Below are positions 7,109 to 10,628 of a stretch of 10,628 nt of DNA, in pieces; within the stretch, counting starts at the first letter, position 1, and each line of letters starts with the position of its first letter. The stretch is from positions 1 to 10,628 of the forward strand of contig JAMCXE010000033.1 in assembly GCA_023474975.1 (NCBI GenBank). Reading direction: 5' to 3'. The stretch comes from Patescibacteria group bacterium (GTDB taxonomy: Bacteria > Patescibacteriota > Minisyncoccia > UBA6257 > 02-FULL-45-10c). The notes beneath the pieces are model-generated. The model was not told where the DNA came from and ran no database searches. It saw nothing but the letters and a program-made list of their open reading frames with translations. Made by a program: the position numbers and the translations under genes.

Positions 7109-7648
7109 TTATGATTTACCAGATGCTTTATCTAAATCTTCAAGAATCCACAGAAGAGAACAAAGAATTGTTTTTGGTGTTGGCGGATTGCCGGCAATTT
7201 TATAATCCACGGGCAAAATAGAATTAACTCCGCCTAAAACTGCATACGAGTCTTTAAAGATTCCGCCATCAACAGCATCATCACCAACAGCCACGACAAT
7301 TTTTGGCTCGGGCGTTGCTTCATACGCTCGCTTGACTGCTTCAGCCATATTGCGCGTCACCGGTCCGGTTACCAAAAGCATATCGGCGTGTCTTGGAGAA
7401 GCAACAAAATGAATTCCGAAGCGCTCAATATCGTAAAACGAATTAGAAAGAGCGACAAGTTCCTGCTCGCAGGCATTATCAGAGCCGGCATCTATTTGTC
7501 TAATAGCAAGAGATCCCCGAAATAAGCGTTTTATTTTATTCTTTATTTTTTTCCCGACATCAACAATAACCGCCTGGTCAAGATCCTTGCCTTGTACGGA
7601 AATTGTATTATTTTTAATTTTTAATATTTTTAAAAAAAGTTTAAACAT
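7109..7648 (-). CDS. Hydrogenase small subunit / NuoB-like protein (HycG/HyfI family) with degenerate iron-sulfur site
   Basis: This 179-residue protein is the NuoB/HyfI-type small subunit. It has a basic N-terminal segment (1-45) and then the family core: ERFGIHFVASPRHADMLLVT (75-94), TGPVTRNMAEAVKRAYEATP (94-113), the VVAVGD loop (118-123) and the GNPPTP loop (153-158). In relatives, four cysteines bind the proximal [4Fe-4S] cluster, within CGSCNGCE, GDCA and GCPPTP. Here the first region reads AGSDNACE (54-61), keeping only C60. The GDCA cysteine is D124 and the GCPP cysteine is N154. The codons at these sites read cleanly, and the flanking residues match the family, so this is not a frameshift. 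A normal cluster could not be held. It is the first gene of the operon, starting at ATG 7648 with no clear ribosome binding site. The loop structure is conserved, so I infer a structural role. Confidence 0.92.
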   Translation of the reverse strand: MFKLFLKILKIKNNTISVQGKDLDQAVIVDVGKKIKNKIKRLFRGSLAIRQIDAGSDNACEQELVALSNSFYDIERFGIHFVASPRHADMLLVTGPVTRNMAEAVKRAYEATPEPKIVVAVGDDAVDGGIFKDSYAVLGGVNSILPVDYKIAGNPPTPKTILCSLLWILEDLDKASGKS

Positions 7649-7650
7649 AA

Positions 7651-7785
7651 ATTTATTTCATCAAATCATCGAACGAAACACACAATGCGTCAGTTGTTTT
7701 TAACGGTATCAATTGTGGAGTTGGATGTCGCTACTGCTTCTTTTTTGGCGATAGTATGAAAAGCAGGATTTGTCCTTTTCTATAA
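7651..7785 (+). pseudogene. Possible radical-SAM-like gene fragment (CxxxCxxC)
   Basis: An open frame of 44 codons without a start codon reads NGINCGVGCRYCFFFGDS around 7702-7755, ending at TAA 7783-7785. CGVGCRYC has the spacing and the aromatic residue before the third cysteine found in radical SAM cluster-binding loops. A strong plus-strand terminator follows 11 bases after the stop, as it would behind a real gene. There is no ribosome binding site, no start and no further domain, so it could be a relic or chance. Confidence 0.2.
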
Positions 7786-7796
7786 GGCATCTTGAG

Positions 7797-7825
7797 AAAT
7801 ACCGAGCTTGTTTCGGTATTTTTTT
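7797..7825 (+). terminator. Rho-independent terminator, plus strand, with no intact gene upstream
   Basis: A perfect nine-pair stem, AAATACCGA (7797-7805) with TCGGTATTT (7813-7821), encloses a seven-base loop and runs into seven T residues ending at 7825. Every intact gene in the window is on the minus strand, so this terminator serves either an unrecognised plus-strand transcript or the relic just upstream. On the minus strand the symmetrical A/T ends give only a short T run. Confidence 0.8.
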
Positions 7826-8030
7826 ATGCTATCCCCAATTGTAGTTTGTTCGTTTTACATGTTCGTATAGCTTTACTATCATAGTTAGTATAAATGCGAA
7901 GTTTTGACTATCTACAAGCTAGTATATGAAATTTTTATGATTTAGTCAAACGAAGACATGAAGTCCTTTTTAAACATGCGTACGGGAGGGTGGGGCAAGT
8001 GTTTATTCTGTTTCGTCTTTTGTATTTTCT

Positions 8031-8072
8031 GTCCCGCACAACAGCAAAGCTGTCTGCGGGATAAACTCCGCC
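8031..8072 (+). repeat. 42-bp dispersed hairpin repeat, copy B
   Basis: This copy is the inverted partner of 284-325, identical at 41 of 42 positions, the difference being C at 8066. It contains the same TCCCGC/GCGGGA and ACAGC/GCTGT hairpin. Unlike copy A it lacks the adjoining CCGCC/GGCGG hairpin, because the flank diverges after CCGCC. It lies upstream of the operon, so the pair flanks the six hydrogenase-like genes as inverted repeats. Confidence 0.85.
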
Positions 8073-8082
8073 ACCCTGCAAT

Positions 8083-8190
8083 TCATTGCAAGACACCACA
8101 GAAAACACCGCCAAGAATCACATTTCGATTTGTAGCTAATTTTTTAACTTTTTCGTCTTCCAAACCGTCGTAATAGCTTGAGAAACAGGT
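8083..8190 (-). pseudogene. Possible PspC-domain relic
   Basis: A 35-codon open stretch on the minus strand lacks any start codon and ends with KVKKLATNRNVILGGVFCGV followed by LQ and a stop. PspC domains typically begin with a KKLYRS...NRVIGGVCGG-like stretch, which this resembles in order and spacing. The similarity ends at the stop, next to the 42-bp repeat. The resemblance is by eye and over about 20 residues, so it may be coincidental. Confidence 0.2.
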
Positions 8191-8269
8191 TCATAAAATC
8201 TAAATATAAAGTAAGCGCTCCTATTGGAGAACCCTGGCATATTAAGATACAACAAAATTATTTTCTAAC

Positions 8270-8359
8270 TGGCGGAGAGAGTGGGATTTGAACCCACGAT
8301 ACCTTGCGGTATACACGATTTCCAGTCGTGCGCCTTCAACCGGACTCAGCCATCTCTCC
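8270..8359 (-). tRNA. tRNA-Ser(GGA)
   Basis: The reverse strand folds as a class II tRNA of 90 bases including CCA. The acceptor stem pairs GGAGAGA (8359-8353) with TCTCTCC, followed by discriminator G and an encoded CCA (8272-8270). The anticodon loop reads CTGGAAA on a CACGA/TCGTG stem, giving anticodon GGA for UCC/UCU. A long variable arm (TATACCGCAAGGTAT) and a normal T arm (GGTTCAAATCC) are present. The gene begins four bases after the tadA stop codon, so it is probably released from the same transcript. Confidence 0.96.
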
Positions 8360-8363
8360 GTCT

Positions 8364-8807
8364 TTATCGTCTTGCTGAAAAGAACTCTTTCAGGAGATTT
8401 TCACATTTTTCTTTCAGCACGCCTGATTTTACTTTTATTCTCTTTTTTGCACCCGGCATATCTGCCAGGTTTAAAAGGCTTCCGGCTGCTCCTTCCGCCT
8501 CATCATCCGCTCCGTATACAAGCCTGCTAATCCTTGATTCCAGTATTGCTCCCATGCACATGACACAGGGTTCAAGAGTCACATACATTTCAAATCCTTC
8601 CAGCCTCCAGTTTTTTATTTTCTTTGATGCCCTTCTAATGGCTATCATTTCTGCATGGGCGGAAGGATCATTTAATTTTTCTCTCTGGTTATAAGCCCGT
8701 GATATTATCGTTCCGTCTTTTACTATTACCGCTCCGACCGGAACTTCTCCCGATTTACAGGCTTTTTCTGCTTCTTTAAAAGCCTCCTGCATGAAAATTT
8801 TTTCCAT
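8364..8807 (-). CDS. tadA: tRNA-specific adenosine deaminase TadA
   Basis: This 147-residue zinc deaminase converts adenosine 34 to inosine in the anticodon of tRNA-Arg(ACG), allowing that tRNA to read CGU, CGC and CGA. The active site is complete: HAE (51-53) supplies the zinc ligand H51 and the proton shuttle E53, and PCVMC (80-84) supplies zinc ligands C81 and C84. VPVGAVIV (22-29), N40 and the MCMGAIL helix also match TadA rather than cytidine deaminases. The length is typical. The ATG at 8807 is used; M6 (MQEAFKEA) is a possible alternative. The gene lies between tRNA-Arg(ACG), its substrate, 32 bases upstream and tRNA-Ser(GGA) four bases downstream, so it is probably expressed within a tRNA transcript. 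Arginine codons are mostly AGA/AGG (8 of 10), unlike the hydrogenase-like genes. Confidence 0.95.
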   Translation of the reverse strand: MEKIFMQEAFKEAEKACKSGEVPVGAVIVKDGTIISRAYNQREKLNDPSAHAEMIAIRRASKKIKNWRLEGFEMYVTLEPCVMCMGAILESRISRLVYGADDEAEGAAGSLLNLADMPGAKKRIKVKSGVLKEKCENLLKEFFSARR

Positions 8808-8839
8808 CTATAGCACCAAAAAATCTGTTTTTTTCTTAA

Positions 8840-8916
8840 TGGCGCGCCCGATAGGATTCGAACCTACAACCTACAGATTCGTAGTCTGTCACTCTATCCA
8901 GTTGAGCTACGGGCGC
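8840..8916 (-). tRNA. tRNA-Arg(ACG)
   Basis: A 77-base tRNA including encoded CCA. The acceptor stem pairs GCGCCCG with CGGGCGC, followed by discriminator G. The D arm reads TAGCTCAACTGGATAGAG, and the anticodon loop is CTACGAA on an ACAGA/TCTGT stem, giving anticodon ACG. The T arm contains GGTTCGAATCC. A34 should be edited to inosine by TadA, whose gene follows immediately downstream. The bases between tRNA and tadA contain AAAAAA and TTTTTT runs that can pair. Confidence 0.97.
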
Positions 8917-8930
8917 ATTTTAAATTTACC

Positions 8931-9007
8931 TGGCGCGCCCGAGAGGGCTCGAACCTCCGGCCTTCGGCTTCGGAGACCGACGCTCTATCCAACTGAGCTA
9001 CGGGCGC
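8931..9007 (-). tRNA. tRNA-Arg(CCG)
   Basis: A 77-base tRNA including encoded CCA, with the same GCGCCCG/CGGGCGC acceptor stem and discriminator G as the neighbouring tRNA-Arg(ACG). The anticodon loop is CTCCGAA on a TCGGT/GCCGA stem, giving anticodon CCG for CGG codons. The T arm contains GGTTCGAGCCC. With the ACG isoacceptor 14 bases away, the pair covers the whole CGN box. The shared acceptor ends suggest an old duplication. Confidence 0.97.
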
Positions 9008-9013
9008 ATTTAC

Positions 9014-9109
9014 TGGCGGAGAGACTGGGATTCGAACCCAGGGTAGAGGTTTAAAGCCCCTACAAACGCTTAGCAGGCGTTCGCCTTAGACCAACTCGGC
9101 CATCTCTCC
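9014..9109 (-). tRNA. tRNA-Ser(GCT)
   Basis: A class II tRNA of 96 bases including encoded CCA. The acceptor stem pairs GGAGAGA with TCTCTCC, followed by discriminator G. The anticodon loop is CTGCTAA on an AACGC/GCGTT stem, giving anticodon GCT for AGC/AGU. A long variable arm (about TGTAGGGG...CCTCTACC) and T arm GGTTCGAATCC are present. It is the first tRNA of the cluster, lying shortly after a good promoter at the end of dnaN. Confidence 0.96.
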
Positions 9110-9126
9110 GCTTTCCAAGCCGCAAT

Positions 9127-9155
9127 ATTTTACCATATCCACCCATATTTTACAA
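9127..9155 (-). promoter_or_regulatory. Candidate sigma-70 promoter for the tRNA-tadA cluster
   Basis: On the minus strand TTGTAA (9155-9150) and TAAAAT (9132-9127) are separated by exactly 17 bases, matching the -35 (4/6) and -10 (5/6) consensus. The predicted start is around 9120, some ten bases before tRNA-Ser(GCT). The bases after the -10 are GC-rich (GCGGC), a discriminator type associated with growth-rate and stringent control of stable RNA genes. The -35 box ends just after the dnaN stop codon. Confidence 0.55.
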
Positions 9156-9158
9156 TAT

Positions 9159-10304
9159 TTATGCCTCTACTCCAACAGGGCTTTCTTCCCTTATCTTGAC
9201 AGGCATTATTACGTAAATATAGTTACTCTCTTCGCTTCCTCTTATGAGAGCAGGACTGGTAGGATGAATAAATTCCACTATAACTTCTTTGGATGAAAGA
9301 ACAGAGAGAACGTCCATTACATATTTTCCGTTAAAGGCTATTGTTAAAGGCTCTCCTTCAACAACTCCGTCAACTTCCTCATAAGCTTTTCCAAGGTCCT
9401 GAGTGTTGGAGGTTATTATCATCTTATCTTTTCCCACTGTGACTTTTACCAGTTTAGGGCTGTCTTTTTCCTGAGCCATTATAAGTGCTCTTCTTAAAGA
9501 GCGTGTCAGTTGCTCCTTATCAGTCTTAAAATTAATTTGAAATGCCTTTGGTATAACTTGCTCGTAATTTGGAAACTGCCCCTCAATCAGTCTTGAAATT
9601 ATCAACGTTTTATCAACTATAAAAAATACCTGACCTTCTGAAAAACCTATCTTTACCTTATCATCCGTCTCTTTTAATAATCTCTCAACTTCGTCAAAAG
9701 TTCTTGAGGATATTATAACCTTTTCCTCTATCTCCAGATTTTCCTCAAGTTTTCTTTCAATTTTTGCAAGCCTTCTCCCGTCCGTGGATACCATGATAAG
9801 AGTGTCATTTTTAACTATAAAAAGTACTCCTCTTAAAACAGGTCTTGTCTCTTCTGCCGTGGCTGCAGCAAATGTTACATTTTTTATCATGTTTTTTAAA
9901 ACTTTCTGTGGAAGTTCCACACAGTTTTTCTCATCCATCTGGGGAAGAAGAGGAAAATCTTCATAAGGAAAAGTATGAAGTGAATATTTTGAAGAAGGGT
10001 TTCTTATTTCAATAATCTGACCTTCCTCCTTAAACTCCACAACTGTATCCTGTTCGGCAAGCTGTGTTACTATTTCACTCATTACCTTTGCCGGAGCAGT
10101 TATAGAACCTTCTCTTAAAACCTCTCCTGAAACTGTACTTTCAATCCATAGTTCAAGGTCAGTCCCGGTGAATTTTATATTTCCCTCCTTGTCCGACGTT
10201 ATAAGGACATGGCCAAGTATAGGCAATGGGGATCTTGGGCTTATTGCCTTTGAAGCAGTCATAACCCCTGTTTCTAAACTTTTTTTACTGCACATGAACT
10301 TCAT
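9159..10304 (-). CDS. dnaN: DNA polymerase III beta subunit (sliding clamp)
   Basis: This 381-residue protein is the beta clamp, the ring that tethers DNA polymerase III to DNA. Typical features are the start MKFMCSKKSLETGV, GTDLELWIE (47-55), the FPYEDFPLLP stretch (about 112-121), VSTDGRRLAK (172-181), the IEGQFPNYEQVIP turn (about 240-252) and the C-terminal YIYVIMPVKIRE that ends the third clamp domain. Three repeats of the clamp fold fit the full length. The ATG at 10304 has a strong ribosome binding site (GGGGGA, eight bases upstream). It lies 195 bases after dnaA, the common bacterial order at oriC. It is followed by tRNA genes and tadA rather than recF. Arginine codons are AGA/AGG in 15 of 16 cases and isoleucine is often ATA, in contrast to the operon on the left. 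Confidence 0.98.
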   Translation of the reverse strand: MKFMCSKKSLETGVMTASKAISPRSPLPILGHVLITSDKEGNIKFTGTDLELWIESTVSGEVLREGSITAPAKVMSEIVTQLAEQDTVVEFKEEGQIIEIRNPSSKYSLHTFPYEDFPLLPQMDEKNCVELPQKVLKNMIKNVTFAAATAEETRPVLRGVLFIVKNDTLIMVSTDGRRLAKIERKLEENLEIEEKVIISSRTFDEVERLLKETDDKVKIGFSEGQVFFIVDKTLIISRLIEGQFPNYEQVIPKAFQINFKTDKEQLTRSLRRALIMAQEKDSPKLVKVTVGKDKMIITSNTQDLGKAYEEVDGVVEGEPLTIAFNGKYVMDVLSVLSSKEVIVEFIHPTSPALIRGSEESNYIYVIMPVKIREESPVGVEA

Positions 10305-10330
10305 AAATAAAGTCCCCCTTTTATATAAAA

Positions 10331-10351
10331 ATTAGTAGCCGTAGTAGTAGG
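10331..10351 (+). promoter_or_regulatory. Candidate DnaA-trio tract
   Basis: Read 3' to 5' on the plus strand from 10351, the tract is G, GAT, GAT, GAT, GCC, GAT, GAT, TA. DnaA-trios are described as repeated 3'-GAT-5'-like triplets next to a DnaA box, where DnaA loads onto single strands. Five triplets with one GC interruption sit next to the AT-rich block 10321-10330. The adjoining box would have to be a diverged one (the TGTTGAA repeats at 10355-10370), which is the weak point. Confidence 0.45.
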
Positions 10352-10483
10352 TGCTGTTGAATGTGTTGAAAAGTGGTTTAAACCGCTTTAATTCAGGGTT
10401 TCGGGATTGTATATAAGTTATTGATAACTTTTGTTTTTTATCCACTTTATCCTCAACAGTTGTTAATATTAAGAGTTATTTTT

Positions 10484-10492
10484 TTATCCACA
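10484..10492 (+). promoter_or_regulatory. DnaA box (exact consensus)
   Basis: TTATCCACA matches the 9-mer DnaA recognition site at every position and lies eight bases from the dnaA stop codon. With the one-mismatch boxes at 10438-10446 and 10447-10455 it forms a small cluster in one orientation, which fits oriC and possible autoregulation of dnaN. Confidence 0.85.
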
Positions 10493-10499
10493 AGTTATC

Positions 10500-10628
10500 C
10501 TATTTTTCCTTGAGGATATTAAACAAATTTTCTATAGTTCCTTTTAAAGAAGGATCATTCGAGCTTTCAGATATTTTTTTACAGGCGTGCATGACCGTGC
10601 TATGGTCTTTTCCTCCGAATTCCTTTCC
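10500..10628 (-). CDS. dnaA: Chromosomal replication initiator DnaA, C-terminal end (partial)
   Basis: The last 42 codons and TAG stop of DnaA lie at the window edge. They begin GKEFGGKDHSTVMHACKK, the domain IV signature (GGxDHSTV) that reads the DnaA box, followed by the final helix ending in NLFNILKEK. The ATPase and earlier domains lie outside the window. DnaA opens the origin, and the boxes that its last domain would bind start only a few bases downstream of this gene. Confidence 0.96.
   Translation of the reverse strand, partial: GKEFGGKDHSTVMHACKKISESSNDPSLKGTIENLFNILKEK

Larger units (their letters stand above)
7649..8269. other. 621-bp region without an intact gene, between the hydrogenase-like operon and the tRNA/tadA cluster
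   Basis: I see no credible complete gene here. The contents are a short plus-strand frame with a CxxxCxxC pattern (7651-7785), an intrinsic terminator (7797-7825), an AT-rich stretch 7826-7980, repeat copy B (8031-8072) and a minus-strand 35-codon open frame resembling a PspC start (8083-8190). AGGGTGG (7987-7993) can pair with CCACCCT (8071-8077), enclosing the repeat hairpin, so 7987-8077 could form a structured RNA. A weak plus-strand promoter-like TTGACT (7904-7909) precedes it without a good -10. No convincing promoter for the operon is visible on the minus strand. The region also marks the change in codon usage between the two halves. Confidence 0.6.
10305..10499. other. Candidate replication origin (oriC) between dnaA and dnaN
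   Basis: This intergenic region holds an exact DnaA box TTATCCACA (10484-10492) and near matches TTATCCACT (10438-10446) and TTATCCTCA (10447-10455); TTATCCTAT (10495-10503) overlaps the dnaA stop. Toward dnaN there are two TGTTGAA repeats (10355-10361, 10364-10370), a run of TAG triplets (10331-10351) and AT-rich TTATATAAAA (10321-10330), an arrangement expected of a DNA unwinding element. Two palindromes are present: AAGTTATTGATAACTT (10415-10430) and a near-perfect one at 10371-10388 centred on GGTTTAAACC. The dnaN ribosome binding site is at 10313-10318. The location between dnaA and dnaN supports the oriC call. Confidence 0.75.

Noticed and set aside
371..7648. A functional formate hydrogenlyase or energy-converting [NiFe] hydrogenase
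   Set aside because: The ligand cysteines of both the NiFe site and the proximal iron-sulfur site are missing, and ferredoxin subunits and maturation genes are absent.
371..7648. A true NADH:quinone oxidoreductase (complex I) operon
   Set aside because: The fused NuoC-D form, the HyfE and HyfB-type C terminus, and the gene order match group 4 hydrogenases; there are no NuoE/F/G/I genes and no separate NuoA/J/K/M/N set.
7958..8173. Plus-strand frame of 71 codons, cysteine-rich
   Set aside because: It spans the 42-bp hairpin repeat, has low-complexity basic sequence and no ribosome binding site; the cysteines come from the repeat and TGT/TGC-rich DNA.
8840..9007. A duplicated mobile segment because of two identical ends (TGGCGCGCCCGA and CGGGCGC)
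   Set aside because: The identity is confined to tRNA acceptor ends and CCA of two arginine tRNAs; the anticodon arms and T arms differ as expected for isoacceptors.
8281..9054. Plus-strand frames opposite tRNA-Ser, tadA and the tRNA-Arg pair (MGFEPTIPC..., IGFEPTTYRF..., LGFEPRVEV)
   Set aside because: These GFEP-type peptides are the well-known false translations of antisense tRNA T-arm sequence.
1..10628. CRISPR array, insertion sequence or transposase
   Set aside because: No regularly spaced direct repeats and no transposase-like frame were seen; the only long repeat is the single inverted 42-bp pair.

Overview
The window has two blocks that look different from each other. Every protein gene and tRNA I can support reads on the minus strand, so the biological order runs from high to low coordinates.

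The right block (about 8270-10628) is a replication-origin neighbourhood. It holds the 3' end of dnaA, a dnaA-dnaN intergenic region with an exact DnaA box, near-match boxes and a TAG-triplet tract beside AT-rich DNA (an oriC candidate), and dnaN. It continues with tRNA-Ser(GCT), tRNA-Arg(CCG), tRNA-Arg(ACG), tadA and tRNA-Ser(GGA). TadA is the enzyme that edits A34 of tRNA-Arg(ACG), and here it lies directly downstream of that tRNA. All four tRNAs encode CCA.

The left block (1 to about 8100) is a compact six-gene operon for a membrane complex of the group 4 [NiFe]-hydrogenase/complex I superfamily. The order is small subunit, HyfB-like, HyfC-like, HyfE-like, HyfF-like, large subunit. The four membrane genes look intact and keep the charged residues of the antiporter-like channels. 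The soluble arm does not: all four NiFe-binding cysteines of the large subunit are replaced (Ser, Ser, Ser, Gly), and three of the four cysteines that should hold the proximal [4Fe-4S] cluster of the small subunit are replaced (Asp, Asp, Asn). No ferredoxin-type subunit (HyfA/HyfH) and no maturation gene is present. The complex therefore resembles the Ehr (energy-converting hydrogenase-related) group, but appears to lack every redox cofactor. This is the main discovery candidate. The 5' end of a zinc alcohol dehydrogenase gene follows the operon.

Two copies of a 42-bp hairpin repeat (41/42 identical, opposite orientation) flank the operon at 284-325 and 8031-8072. A 621-nt stretch (7649-8269) separates the blocks. 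It holds an orphan plus-strand terminator, one repeat copy and two possible gene relics.

Codon choice differs sharply between blocks. By hand count the large-subunit gene uses CGN for 23 of 30 arginines, whereas dnaN uses AGA/AGG for 15 of 16 and tadA for 8 of 10. Either the operon was acquired horizontally next to the origin, or the contig is a misassembly joined in the 7.8-8.3 kb gap. The organism is a bacterium of moderate-to-low GC, probably an uncultivated lineage known from metagenomes; I cannot name the phylum.
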